Shown: positions 42,279 through 51,038 of the stretch, one piece after another | Position numbering within the stretch: the stretch's first letter is position 1 | How the letters are laid out: every line of letters begins with the position of its first letter | Assembly (NCBI GenBank): GCA_945957395.1 | Contig: CAMFKE010000008.1 | Coordinates: 1 to 64,000 of the forward strand | Source: an uncultured Opitutia bacterium | GTDB taxonomy: Bacteria; Verrucomicrobiota; Verrucomicrobiia; Opitutales; UBA953 | Reading direction: 5' to 3' | DNA: 64,000 nucleotides | Translations under genes and position numbers: made by a program | Notes under the pieces: model-generated | Databases searched by the model: none | Told to the model about the DNA's origin: nothing | The model's input: only the letters and a program-made list of their open reading frames with translations

Positions 42279-42461
42279 TTATTGGTACGAGTTCAGGTGG
42301 TGTTCCGATCGCTTTGTGGTCGCGTCATGCGCGGTCGTGGGGGGCGCGACAAAGAGATGGAAGTGCGGCGAGGTTTCGCCGAAGAGTTCGAGGGTTCGGG
42401 TGGTGTGGCGCACGAGGGTGCGAAGGAGTCGATGTTGAGGGTGTCGTATTCGAATGCTCAT
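42279..42461 (-). CDS. Small basic ORF between porin and sbp
   Basis: A 60-codon frame (ATG 42461, TAA 42279) in an otherwise empty 302-base gap. The product is His/Arg-rich (MSIRIRHPQHRLLRTLVRH, later LFGETSPHFHLFV). No family is recognised. Codon usage is not clearly that of neighbouring genes, and no ribosome-binding site precedes it, so it may not be translated. The surrounding bases otherwise show no strong hairpin or repeat. Confidence 0.3.
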   Translation of the reverse strand: MSIRIRHPQHRLLRTLVRHTTRTLELFGETSPHFHLFVAPPTTAHDATTKRSEHHLNSYQ

Positions 42462-42544
42462 GATGGGGGTGGGGCGGCCGGTTTCCTTGTGGGGCGACCG
42501 GCCGGTCCGGCTTGATGAATGCTTTGGGATGGGTCTGTCGCCGG

Positions 42545-43999
42545 TTAGAACAGGAGTTGGGCGCGGAAGAGCAGGGCGTCCTCGCCGCGCTTCAGGATGG
42601 TGGCCGTGGCGTTGGCGTCGGACTTGAAGTCGGTGTGCGTGTAGGCGCCCGAGAACCGGACATTGGCGGTGAGGTACCAGTTGAGGCCCACCGCATAGGC
42701 GGTGGCGCGGCGGGCGGTGGTCGCAGCGTTCACGAAGCGTCCGGTGAACGCGTCGTCGTCGGTGTCGAAGCCCGAGACGCGCGCCACGAGCTCCCAGGCG
42801 CCGATGCCGCCGTTGCCGACGGCGTTGTCCGGTATCGTGCCGTCGTAGGCGGCGTTTTCGCCGGTGAAGACCCAGGAGGCGCCGACATGCCATGCGCTGT
42901 TGACGATGGTGTCCGAGGCGGTGGCGGTGCCGAAACGACGCGAGACGGCGTTGGCCGACACGACATACTCGGCCATGACGCCGAACGGGCCGGCGTACCA
43001 GTAGGCGTGCGGGGTGTAGCGGTAGGATTGCCCATCGGAGATCGTGGCGCCGTTGGCGCCGGAGGCGGTGGACCAAGTGTAGAAGGACTGCTTGGCGTCG
43101 GTCTGGTAGTTGAACAGGCCGGTGTTCGTGGCCGTGCCGGTCTTGTCGCGCCAGTCGGCGCCGAAGCCGACGCCCAGGCCCGAGAGCTCGTAGTGGCTGG
43201 AATCCGCGAACGGCTTGTACAGGAACAGGCCCGCCACGGATTTGGCGTCGGAGAATTCGCCGTTGTAGGAGGGGGAGGCGCCGTCCGGTGCGCCGTTGAA
43301 AAGGCCCACCTTGTACGAGAGCGTGTCGCCGAAGGGCTTGCCGTGCAGGGCCACGCCCAGGTCGCGGTTCGAGGTCAACTGGGTGGGCAGGGCGCGTTCG
43401 GTGAAGAAGCCCTTCGGGTCGGCCTGATTCATTTCCAGGCCGATGGTCGAGCGCTGTTTGCCAATCTGCAGCTGCACGGCCTGACCGGCGGGCGCGGCGT
43501 TCAGGTAGGCGTCGAGAAGGAAGGGGGCCGAGGGGTTTTCGACGCCGAATTCGGGCACCAGTATGATGTCGTAGTCGCGAGCGAAGGTCGCCTCCATGAT
43601 GGGGCGCGCCCGGCGCAGGATGAACTTGTCGGTCGCCTGGGCCGCGTCGCCGTCGTCGAAGTAGACACGCGCGTCGGTCTGCACGAGTCCGCGGAAGCGC
43701 AGCGAGTTGGCCTGGTCGGCCGAGCTGATGGTGACGCCCTTTTTGTCGAATTTGACGCTGGCGACCTCCTTGGCTTTGGCGGCGGCAGCCTCGTCCTTGA
43801 GCTCGGCATTGCGCTCCAGGACGGCGAGTTTCTGACGCAGGGAGTCCAGATCGCGCTTGAGTTCGGCCGGGTCCGTCGGGGCGGTCGCGGGGGTGTTTTC
43901 CGTTGCGGCGGAAGTGGCGGTTTCGGCCAGTGCGGTGAGGGTCGGCAGGGTGGCGGCTGCGGTGAGCGCGGCGAGGCGAAGGGTCTTGAGGGAGTTCAT
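42545..43999 (-). CDS. OprO/OprP-like outer-membrane porin
   Basis: A 484-residue protein with signal peptide (MNSLKTLRLAALTAAATLPTLTALA), a coiled-coil segment (about 45-75, LKRDLDSLRQKLAVLERNAE) and a C-terminal beta-barrel ending in LLFRAQLLF. SLRFRGLVQTDARVYFDDG near residue 105 and ILRRARPIMEATFARDYD are typical of OprO/OprP-type phosphate-selective porins. In this context an anion (sulfate) uptake role is likely. ATG 43999 is preferred over the in-frame GTG at 44005. It is preceded by a 56-codon ORF whose stop lies two bases upstream of the start. Confidence 0.88.
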   Translation of the reverse strand: MNSLKTLRLAALTAAATLPTLTALAETATSAATENTPATAPTDPAELKRDLDSLRQKLAVLERNAELKDEAAAAKAKEVASVKFDKKGVTISSADQANSLRFRGLVQTDARVYFDDGDAAQATDKFILRRARPIMEATFARDYDIILVPEFGVENPSAPFLLDAYLNAAPAGQAVQLQIGKQRSTIGLEMNQADPKGFFTERALPTQLTSNRDLGVALHGKPFGDTLSYKVGLFNGAPDGASPSYNGEFSDAKSVAGLFLYKPFADSSHYELSGLGVGFGADWRDKTGTATNTGLFNYQTDAKQSFYTWSTASGANGATISDGQSYRYTPHAYWYAGPFGVMAEYVVSANAVSRRFGTATASDTIVNSAWHVGASWVFTGENAAYDGTIPDNAVGNGGIGAWELVARVSGFDTDDDAFTGRFVNAATTARRATAYAVGLNWYLTANVRFSGAYTHTDFKSDANATATILKRGEDALLFRAQLLF

Positions 44000-44001
44000 G
44001 G

Positions 44002-44172
44002 TCACTTGGAGGGCTGATTGTGGAAGCGGATGAAGCCGAGTTCGGCTTCGAGCGCCCGTACGAGGGCGCTCAGGTTTTCGGGGTCGAGGGTCGTTTGGGC
44101 GGATTTGGGAAGGCCCAGTCCGTAGTCGTAGTCCGTCGGGTCTGACGGGTGGTCGGGATTATGGCAGGTCAT
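44002..44172 (-). CDS. Small acidic ORF translationally coupled to the porin gene
   Basis: A 56-codon frame from ATG 44172 to TGA 44002; the porin ATG follows after two bases. The product (MTCHNPDHPSDPTDYDYGLG, then a helical TTLDPENLSALVRALEAELG and FIRFHNQPSK) looks like a folded C-terminal helix with an Asp/Pro-rich start. The high-GC third codon positions match the host. I know no family. The coupling and codon bias support a real gene or leader peptide of the porin-sbp operon. Confidence 0.55.
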   Translation of the reverse strand: MTCHNPDHPSDPTDYDYGLGLPKSAQTTLDPENLSALVRALEAELGFIRFHNQPSK

Positions 44173-44654
44173 GGCGTGTTTCTCATTTCGAGTTCTTGGG
44201 CCGCGCTTCGGGCTTTGCTTCCCGATTCCCGGTAAATGTCGGGAGCGCGTCGGGTGTGGGTCGGCGTTAAGGGCGTTCCGGGGGCCGCATTCGTTTTTGC
44301 ATCTTTGACGGGTGTTGTTGGGCGTTTCTTTCCTTAAGGTGAGTAGATTGGTATGGAACTAATGTTTTCCGTCAAGGTGATTTTATGACTTACTTAGTTG
44401 TTTGGTATGTATTCTTGCAAGTATCATTGATTCAAAGGCTTAAGGATGTGGTGTGGGGCGTTTTTCTTGATTTGTTTTGTCGATGAGTAATGATTTTGAG
44501 CAATCTGACTTGGCGAGAATATGCGGAAATCCCACCCCCATGGTCATCGACCGGTGTGAGCGCGCATGCAGGCCCTTCAAGACCGGACCCGGATTCAGCC
44601 AAGGGTGCGCTCCAATCCCCGCAGCGAGCGATCGCCCGCCATGGCGCAGAAACC
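44173..44654 (-). promoter_or_regulatory. AT-rich control region upstream of the porin-sbp group, and dnaG 3' flank
   Basis: These 482 bases contain no convincing gene. Positions 44320-44480 are strikingly AT-rich for this genome. A 14-bp direct repeat, AGTNGNTTGGTATG, occurs at 44342-44355 and 44396-44409 (12 of 14 identical, 54 bp apart). ATTGGTATGGAACTAAT (44348-44364) is also a partial palindrome. These are candidate regulator sites, possibly for the Rrf2 protein near sbp. The part from 44490 to 44654 is ordinary GC-rich flank of dnaG. Confidence 0.5.
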
Positions 44655-46577
44655 TCAGGCGATTTCCGGCGGGGTCTTAAGCTGGCGGCGAAGCTCGACG
44701 CGCTCGGTCTGCAGGCGCACGAGGGCGTCGTCGTAGGTGTCGCCGCGTTCGGCGATGCGCGTGTCGAGTTCGGCGATGCGGCGGGCGACCCAGTCGCGGT
44801 GCATGACGCGCAGGCACTCGTTGGCGCCCTTGACGGGGCTTTCGCCGTAGGGCGGGTTTTCGGCGAGGATGCGGAAGAGCCGGTTGCGCTCGGCGTCGCT
44901 TTCCACGATGTCGTCGGCGGAGCTCACGCCATGCCATTCGCCGTGCTCGGCTTCGGCCAGGATGCGGTTGAGCAGGGGGCCGGCGGCGTCGACGGACGAT
45001 ATCCATTCGGGGCGCGTGACGCGCGCGAGCGGCGCGGCGAGCTCCGGGTGGTGCATGACAAGCGCCAGCAGCGCGGCCTCCTTGCTGGCCAGCGAGACTT
45101 TGGCGGGCGGCAGGCCCTGGATGTTGTCGCCGGGTTCGCCGGAGATGAGTCCGGCGTCGTCGGGCTCGATGAAGGGCGGCTCGTCGGAGCGCCCTTGCGC
45201 TCCGGCGCGCAGGGAATCCAGCCGGCGCTGTTCGCCCAGGAAGGTTTCGAAATCGCGCAGCACGGCGGTGCGCTCGAGCCCGGCGACGCGCGCGATGGTG
45301 GCGAGGGCGGAGTCGCGCAGCAGGGCGGACTGCGTCTGGTTGACGATGGAGAACACCTCGCGCACCGCCTCCAGCTTGCGCGAGGGCGGCAGGTTCGCTC
45401 CCGGAGGAAGCAGCGCTCGCACGGCGAAAGCCAGGGCGTCGGAGGCGGTCGCCTCCACGGCGGCCCAGCCGTCGGCGCCGGCGGCGGCGAAATATTCGTC
45501 GGGGTCCTTGCCTCCGGGCACGGACAGGCAGCGCACATCGAGGCCGCCGCGCAGCGCGGTGGGCAGCAGCTTGAGCACCGCGGCGCGCCCGGCGCGGTCG
45601 GCGTCGAGCAGGGCGTCGATGCGGCGCGCGTAGCGCTTGATGAGCAGGATGTGGTCGTCGCCGATGGCCGTGCCCTGGGAGGCCACGGCGTTTTTCACGC
45701 CCGAGGTGTAGCAGCGGATGGCGTCGAGCTGGCCTTCGACAAGCACGACGGCGTCCTGCGCCTTGGCGGCGTCCATGGCGCGGTCGAGGTTGAAGAGGAG
45801 GCGGCTCTTGTGGAAGATCTCGGTCTCCGGCGAGTTGACATACTTGGCCTCGTGCGAGGGGTCGTCGGTCGGCGTGATGCCCTCGAGCTGGCGCGCGGTG
45901 AACGCGACGACGCGCTTCTGGATGTCGCGGATGGGCACCATCAGGCGCCCGCGGAAGCGAGGTTTCCAGCGGGCCGGGTCGGGGTTGTAGTCCATGCCCA
46001 CGAACAGGCCGCAGCCCGCGAGGACGCTTTTCTCGAAGCCCTTTTTGAGGAGAAGCTGCATGAGGCCGCCGCCGTCGGGAGGGGCGAAGCCGATGCGGAA
46101 CTCGTCGGCTACGGCCGGGGAGAACTTGCGCCGCTGCACCCAGTAGTCGCGTACGCTCGCGGCGAGGGCGTTGTCGGCCTTGAAGAGGGTGTGGTAGTGG
46201 TCGGCGACGATCTCGTGCAGCTCGATGAGCTTGCCGCGCTGGGAACGTTCGTCGGCGGCGGATTTGCCGTCGGCGCCCTTCTCATATTCGAGGGGGATGT
46301 GGAAGCGCGCGGCCACGCGCTCGATGGCCTCGCCGAAGGTCAGGCCCTCCTTGAGCATGACGAGTTTGAAGATGTCGCCGCCCTGGTTGGTGGAGAAGCA
46401 GTAGAAGAGGTTCTTGTGCGGATCCACATAGAACGAGGGCGACTTCTCGGCCTGGAACGGGCTGAGCCCGCGCCACTTCGCGCCCATCTTCTTGAGCGCC
46501 GTGTAGTTGCCGGCGAGCTCCACGATGTTGGCGCGGAGTCGGATGTCGTCGAGGCAGCGGCGGGTGACCAGGGGCAT
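44655..46577 (-). CDS. dnaG: DNA primase lacking most zinc ligands
   Basis: A 640-residue primase making RNA primers for replication. The N-terminal zinc-ribbon region is recognisable in shape (GLSPFQAEKSPSFYVDP, then YCFSTNQGGDIF), but three of the four ligands are gone: Cys to Ser39, His to Gln42, last Cys to Thr63; only Cys60 remains. The RNA polymerase basic region (KYVNSPETEIFHKSRLLFNL) and Toprim motifs (VLVEGQLDAIR; LLDADRAG) are intact. A helical DnaB-binding C-terminus ends at EIA. The start is ATG 46577 (MPLVTRRCLDDIR). Confidence 0.93.
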   Translation of the reverse strand: MPLVTRRCLDDIRLRANIVELAGNYTALKKMGAKWRGLSPFQAEKSPSFYVDPHKNLFYCFSTNQGGDIFKLVMLKEGLTFGEAIERVAARFHIPLEYEKGADGKSAADERSQRGKLIELHEIVADHYHTLFKADNALAASVRDYWVQRRKFSPAVADEFRIGFAPPDGGGLMQLLLKKGFEKSVLAGCGLFVGMDYNPDPARWKPRFRGRLMVPIRDIQKRVVAFTARQLEGITPTDDPSHEAKYVNSPETEIFHKSRLLFNLDRAMDAAKAQDAVVLVEGQLDAIRCYTSGVKNAVASQGTAIGDDHILLIKRYARRIDALLDADRAGRAAVLKLLPTALRGGLDVRCLSVPGGKDPDEYFAAAGADGWAAVEATASDALAFAVRALLPPGANLPPSRKLEAVREVFSIVNQTQSALLRDSALATIARVAGLERTAVLRDFETFLGEQRRLDSLRAGAQGRSDEPPFIEPDDAGLISGEPGDNIQGLPPAKVSLASKEAALLALVMHHPELAAPLARVTRPEWISSVDAAGPLLNRILAEAEHGEWHGVSSADDIVESDAERNRLFRILAENPPYGESPVKGANECLRVMHRDWVARRIAELDTRIAERGDTYDDALVRLQTERVELRRQLKTPPEIA

Positions 46578-46920
46578 TCGGCGCGCAGGAAAGTCGCGAT
46601 GCCGGCGATACGCAATAGGCGAACGGACGGGGGCGTTTCGCCACCAAGGGTTTTTAACCGGGAAAGGCGCGAAACACACGCAACGCCGGATGTGGCGACC
46701 TCGATGGGGGAATCCGGATATCCCATTGTTTATCAGGGGCGAAGGAGCCGCAGCCGCTTTGACCCCTTCGTGTGTATTGTGTCTTTCGTGGTTAAGGTTC
46801 AGGGCCGAAGAGGTTGATGAACGCTCCTCCTTGAAATGGGGTTTACGGGTTTCGGAATCACCCCGGCGCGCCCGCATTTCTCCGTTTACGCCCGGAGGTC
46901 TCCGGTTTCTCTGCGCCGGC
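46578..46920. promoter_or_regulatory. Divergent dnaG / tcdA intergenic region with octad tract
   Basis: No gene seen in 343 bases. Positions 46766-46797 hold four 8-bp units related to CTTTCGTG (for example CTTCGTGT and TCTTTCGT), another short-period tract. An imperfect inverted repeat around ATGGG / CCCAT is at 46704-46727. No promoter box could be assigned confidently. Confidence 0.5.
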
Positions 46921-47724
46921 ATGAGCCCCGACTACATCGCCCGCTTCGCCGGCATCGGCCGCCTGTACGGGCGCCCCGCGCTGGCCCGCCTGCACGACGC
47001 GCATGTGTGCGTGGTCGGACTCGGCGGCGTCGGCTCGTGGACCGTCGAGGCGCTCGCCCGCTCGGGCATCGGCCGGCTCACGCTGGTGGACATGGACGAG
47101 GTCTGCGTTTCCAACACCAACCGGCAGCTTCACGCGCTGAACACGACCGGAGGCCGTCCCAAGGCCGAGGTGCTCGCCGAGCGCGTGCGCGCGATCAACC
47201 CCGAGTGCCGCGTGAGCGCCATCGGCAAATTCTTCACCGCCGCCACGGCCGGGGAGATCCTGGACGCGAACCGGCCGGACCGCCTGGTGGACGCCATCGA
47301 CGGCGTGCGCAACAAGGCGCTGCTGCTCGCCTCCTGCCGCGAGCGCGGCATCCCGGCGGTCACCTGCGGCGGTTGCGCCGGCAAGCGTGACGGGCTGGCG
47401 GTGCGCACGGCGGACCTGGGCGCCACCGGCAACGACCCGCTGCTGAAGTTTGTGCGCAAGAAGCTGCGCCAGGAGCACGGTTTCGAGAAGGGCAACAAGG
47501 CCGTGTTCGGCATCCCCTGCGTGTTCTCGACCGAGGAGAGCGCGATGCCGGAGGGCCTTTGCGAGGGTCTGCCCGGGGCGCGCACCGACGACGACATGTC
47601 GCCCAACTGCGAATGGGGTTACGGCACCGCCACCTTCGTGACCGGCGCCTTCGGCTTCGCCGCCGCCGGGCTGGTGGTGAAGGCCATCGCGGAAACCGAG
47701 CCCGTGGACGCCGCGCTGCCCTGA
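46921..47724 (+). CDS. tcdA: tRNA threonylcarbamoyladenosine dehydratase (TcdA/CsdL type)
   Basis: A 267-residue E1-like ThiF-fold enzyme. HVCVVGLGGVGSWTVEALARSGIG is the nucleotide-binding loop; TLVDMDEVCVSNTNRQLHAL, the adenylation Arg/Asp region, and VDAIDGVRNKALLLASCRERGIP follow. The end (SPNCEWGYGTATFVTGAFGFAAAGLVV) is characteristic of TcdA, which cyclises t6A37 in tRNA. TrmO, another t6A37 enzyme, is also in this window. Family members begin with the RFAGIGRLYG segment seen here. Confidence 0.92.
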   Translation: MSPDYIARFAGIGRLYGRPALARLHDAHVCVVGLGGVGSWTVEALARSGIGRLTLVDMDEVCVSNTNRQLHALNTTGGRPKAEVLAERVRAINPECRVSAIGKFFTAATAGEILDANRPDRLVDAIDGVRNKALLLASCRERGIPAVTCGGCAGKRDGLAVRTADLGATGNDPLLKFVRKKLRQEHGFEKGNKAVFGIPCVFSTEESAMPEGLCEGLPGARTDDDMSPNCEWGYGTATFVTGAFGFAAAGLVVKAIAETEPVDAALP

Positions 47725-47731
47725 CGGGGCC

Positions 47732-48778
47732 TCAATCCTCGTCGCCGTGCGAGGCGTTCGGGTCGGGGGCGCGCGTCAGGGGCGCCTCGACGGCGGCGCG
47801 CAGGACGGCCGTGCGCGCGTCCTCCTCGTCCTCGATGAGTTTGCGGATGCGCGGGGCCACCGGTGAATCCGGCGCCAGGGCGAGCATGGCGCGCAGTTCC
47901 TGCAGGCGCCTTTCGCAGCGCTGCATGCGGGAAAGCCCGTCGGCGCCGGTCTTGTCGAGGTAGTCGAAGCGCATGTGCAGCACGCGTTGGCGCTTGTCGT
48001 CCGGAAGCGAGTGCGTCTGCGCCAGGAAATCGTCGAACACGCGCAGGCCCGCCGCCGGGTGGCGCGCGGCGCGGGCGGCCTCGCGGGCGCGCGGGGCGAG
48101 CCGGGCCAGGTCGTAGTCGAGCAGCACGCCGCGCTTGTCGGCGGGGTCCGTGGCGCGCAGCTCCTCGAAAAGCTCGTCGTACTCGGCGGCCAGGGAGCCG
48201 TCGATGGTGCGCAGGGCGTTGGCCAGGTGTTCCGCGCGGATGTAGCCGCTGTTGCGGCGGGACTTGGCGATGAGCGCGTCGCGCCGCTCGCGCAGGGCGC
48301 GAAGACCCGTCAGGTGCGCGATGTAGGCGGGGACGTCGCTGCCGCGGTATCCGGTGCGAGCATACGCGCGGCCCTGCCCGTCCAGCAGCAGCACGGAGGG
48401 GAAGCCGGTCACGCCGAGTCGGCGCTCGAAGGCGTTCTGCAGGCGGCGCTCCTCGGGGTCGTCCCCGTCCTTGCGCGAGTGGTCCAGCACGACGGTGACA
48501 AAGGCGCCGGAGACGCCCTTGGCGAAGCTCGGGTCGTTGAGGATGTCCCTTCGCATGAGGTCGCACCAGGTGCCCATCTCGCTGGCGTCGAACACCACCA
48601 GCACGTCGCGGCCGGTCTTGCGGGCGGCTTCGACGGCGGTCTGCACGGCGGTCGGCGCGCGGGGTCTGGACTGTGCCTGTTCCCGTGTCTGCGGTGCCGC
48701 CGGCTCGGGCGCGCCAAGCGCCGGCAACGGGAGCAGGCCCGAGGCGAGCAGGAGCGTCAGCAGGAGGCGTGGCGGCAT
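47732..48778 (-). CDS. Thioredoxin-fold protein with signal peptide, single-Cys site
   Basis: A 348-residue exported protein (signal MPPRLLLTLLLASGLLPLPALG). A thioredoxin-like domain spans about residues 50-165 (GRDVLVVFDASEMGTWCDLM ... GVTGFPSVLLLDGQGRAYA). The active site reads WCDLM, with only the first Cys of the usual CxxC, so it cannot work as a simple dithiol oxidoreductase. A helical, Arg-rich C-terminal domain (165-348) has no recognised family. It converges with tcdA with 7 bases between stops. Confidence 0.78.
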   Translation of the reverse strand: MPPRLLLTLLLASGLLPLPALGAPEPAAPQTREQAQSRPRAPTAVQTAVEAARKTGRDVLVVFDASEMGTWCDLMRRDILNDPSFAKGVSGAFVTVVLDHSRKDGDDPEERRLQNAFERRLGVTGFPSVLLLDGQGRAYARTGYRGSDVPAYIAHLTGLRALRERRDALIAKSRRNSGYIRAEHLANALRTIDGSLAAEYDELFEELRATDPADKRGVLLDYDLARLAPRAREAARAARHPAAGLRVFDDFLAQTHSLPDDKRQRVLHMRFDYLDKTGADGLSRMQRCERRLQELRAMLALAPDSPVAPRIRKLIEDEEDARTAVLRAAVEAPLTRAPDPNASHGDED

Positions 48779-48823
48779 GGCGTGGCGCGACCTTACCGGT
48801 CGGCGGTGCGGTGCGTTCCGGGC

Positions 48824-50140
48824 TTAGCGAGCGTTCGGGGGGCCGAAAAGGAGGCCGGTCAGCGCGTCCAGGGTGCGGCGGGTGGCGCCCCGGTTGCCGC
48901 GGCTCCAGGCGGCCGCGCGCACGCTCATCACCGCGCGCGCCGGCGTGTCGCGCAGCAGTTCCAGCAGGGTGCGCGAAGCCTCCTCGGCGTCCTCCACGCG
49001 GCGGGCGGCGCCGCAGGCGGCGAGGCCGCGGCTGATGTCGCGGAAGTTGCTCATGGCCGGCCCGAAGACCTGCGGTATGCCGAGCAGCGCGCACTCCACG
49101 GGCGTCTGTCCGCCTTCGTTGGGCGGCAGGCTTTTGCCGATGAAGGCGAGGTCGGCGGCGCGGGAAAGCCGGCGCAGTTCGCCGGTGGTGTCGGCCACGG
49201 CGATGTCGGCGGGGAAGGGGGCGGGGTTGAAGCGCGAGCGCAGGTAGCGGCGCGCGCCGGTCTTTTCCAGCAGGGCGTTGATCTCGGCGCGGCGTTCGGC
49301 GTGGCGTGGCGCGAGGATCAGGCGCACATCGAGACCGGCGGCGCGGGCGCGCTCATAGGTGTCGACCAGCATGGCCTCCTCGCCGGGCCAGGTGGACGAG
49401 CCCAGCAGCACGAGCGGGCGCGCTCCCGGGGCGGGCGTCTCGCCGAAAAGTTCGGCGAAGAGTTCGCGCCGTTCGGCCTCGGTGACGGGCGCCCCCACAT
49501 CCACATCGCACTTCAGGTTGCCGGCGCACGAGGAGCTCGCGGGCTCGGCGCCCAGCGCCAGAAGCCTTTCCAGGTCGCCGGGGGAGCCGGCGAGCACGGC
49601 GTCGAGCCGGCCGAGCAGACGCGCGGCGAGCGGGCGCACGCGCGAGTATCGGGCGTGGGAGCGGTCGGAGAGACGGGCGTTGATGAGCGCCACGGGCGTG
49701 CCGGTGATGCGCGCGCGGTGCAGGTGCTCGGGCCACAGTTCGCCCTCCATGAGCACGACCAGGTCGGGTCGGATGCGCCGCCAGGCCGCCTTGTTGAACG
49801 GCCAGAAATCGAGCGGGAAGACGCCGGTGGCGGCGGTGAGCGGAGCGAGCTTTTCGCGGGCGATCTTGTATCCGGTGGAGGTGGTGGTGGTGAGCACCAC
49901 CTCGATGTCGCGGCGCTTTTTGATTTCCCGCAGCAGGGGCTCGATGGCGCCGAGCTCGCCCACGGAGACCGCCTGGATCCAGATGCGTTTGACGCCCGGC
50001 GTCTTCTGCGGGGCGTCGATGCGCCCGAACCGATGCGAGAAGCCCTCGGCGTAGCCGCCGCGGCGGAACATGCGCAGCAGGTAGTACGGCAGCGCGACGA
50101 TCAGCAGCGGCAGGAAGGCGAGGCGGTAGAGCCAGATCAT
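48824..50140 (-). CDS. waaA: 3-deoxy-D-manno-octulosonic acid transferase
   Basis: A 438-residue glycosyltransferase (GT30) adding Kdo to lipid A. Membrane-anchored N-terminus (MIWLYRLAFLPLLIVALPYY); then FGRIDAP, WIQAVSVGELGAIEPLL with the catalytic Glu, TTTTSTGYKIA, MEGELWPEHLHRAR, LGSSTWPGEEAML and GGQTPVECALLGIPQVFGPAMSNF. It shows that the cell has Kdo-type lipopolysaccharide. The start at 50140 begins the membrane helix. It is downstream of rph on the same strand. Confidence 0.94.
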   Translation of the reverse strand: MIWLYRLAFLPLLIVALPYYLLRMFRRGGYAEGFSHRFGRIDAPQKTPGVKRIWIQAVSVGELGAIEPLLREIKKRRDIEVVLTTTTSTGYKIAREKLAPLTAATGVFPLDFWPFNKAAWRRIRPDLVVLMEGELWPEHLHRARITGTPVALINARLSDRSHARYSRVRPLAARLLGRLDAVLAGSPGDLERLLALGAEPASSSCAGNLKCDVDVGAPVTEAERRELFAELFGETPAPGARPLVLLGSSTWPGEEAMLVDTYERARAAGLDVRLILAPRHAERRAEINALLEKTGARRYLRSRFNPAPFPADIAVADTTGELRRLSRAADLAFIGKSLPPNEGGQTPVECALLGIPQVFGPAMSNFRDISRGLAACGAARRVEDAEEASRTLLELLRDTPARAVMSVRAAAWSRGNRGATRRTLDALTGLLFGPPNAR

Positions 50141-50255
50141 GGTTGGTGCGGGCGGGGCCCGGGGGCGGGAAACGGTTGGAACAGCGGGCGCTCGCTCGGG
50201 TTCGCCGGGGATTTTGCTCAACCCCGCGGTGTCGCCGACGCGGCCCCGCGCGGGG

Positions 50256-50981
50256 TCATTCGAGCGCGGCGCGTTGCAGCGCGGTGATTTCGCGGATGCC
50301 TTCGGCGGCGAGGTCCACCATGGCGCGCAGCTCCTCGGGCGTGTAGCTGGCCTCTTCGCCGGCGCACTGCACCTCCACGAAACGGCCGCCGCCGGTCATC
50401 ACGATGTTGGCGTCCACCGAGGCGTCCTTGTCCTCGGGGTAGTTCAGGTCGAGCACGGCGTGCTCCTGGTAAATGCCGGCGGACACGGCGGCCACGCTGT
50501 CGGTGAAGGGGTCCTGCTTGAGCTTGCCCTCGGCCATGAGCTTTTTCACGGCCAGCTTGGCGGCCACATAGGCGCCGGAGATGGACGCGGTGCGCGTGCC
50601 GCCGTCGGCGCGCAGCACATCGCAGTCGACCCACAGGGTGAAGCCGTCGAGCTTCTGCAGGTCGATCACCGCGCGCAGGGCGCGCCCGATGAGGCGCTGG
50701 ATCTCCACGGTGCGCCCGTCGAGTTTTCCCTTGGCGATGTCGCGCGGTTTGCGCTCCAGCGTGGAGTAGGGCAGCAGCGAGTACTCGGCCGTGAGCCAGC
50801 CGCCCTTCACCCCCTGCTGCTTCATCCAGGCGGGCACCTTGGGCTCCAGCGTGGCGGCGCAGATGACGACGGTGTCGCCGTAGGAGGCGAGCACGGAACC
50901 GGAGGCGTGCGGGGCGATGCCGGGCTTGAAGGAGATCGGGCGCAGGCGGTTGGCGGCTCGGTTGTCGGGGCGGATCAGCAT
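50256..50981 (-). CDS. rph: Ribonuclease PH
   Basis: A 241-residue phosphorolytic 3'-5' exoribonuclease that trims tRNA 3' ends. RPDNRAANRLRPISFKPGIA at the start, GSVLASYGDTVVICAAT, YSLLPYSTLERKPRD, EIQRLIGRALRAVIDL, DCDVLRADGGTRTASISGAYVA and NIVMTGGGRFVEVQ are the standard segments in order. Length is normal. A short heptad tract fills its leader. Confidence 0.95.
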   Translation of the reverse strand: MLIRPDNRAANRLRPISFKPGIAPHASGSVLASYGDTVVICAATLEPKVPAWMKQQGVKGGWLTAEYSLLPYSTLERKPRDIAKGKLDGRTVEIQRLIGRALRAVIDLQKLDGFTLWVDCDVLRADGGTRTASISGAYVAAKLAVKKLMAEGKLKQDPFTDSVAAVSAGIYQEHAVLDLNYPEDKDASVDANIVMTGGGRFVEVQCAGEEASYTPEELRAMVDLAAEGIREITALQRAALE

Positions 50982-50989
50982 GGAAGCTT

Positions 50990-51018
50990 GAGGGCGAAAG
51001 GTGGAAGGGCGAAGGGGG
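50990..51018. repeat. Short heptad tract upstream of rph
   Basis: One 8-bp unit and three 7-bp units in phase (AAGGTGG, AAGGGCG, AAGGGGG) lie in the 57-base gap between the AmgK-like kinase stop and the rph start. No inverted arm. Confidence 0.6.
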
Positions 51019-51038
51019 CGTGTCGGCCGGCCTTGGTC

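Noticed and set aside
44477-44680. 67-codon plus-strand frame beginning in the AT-rich region
   Set aside because: Composition changes mid-frame, it runs into the 3' end of dnaG on the other strand and has no recognisable content.
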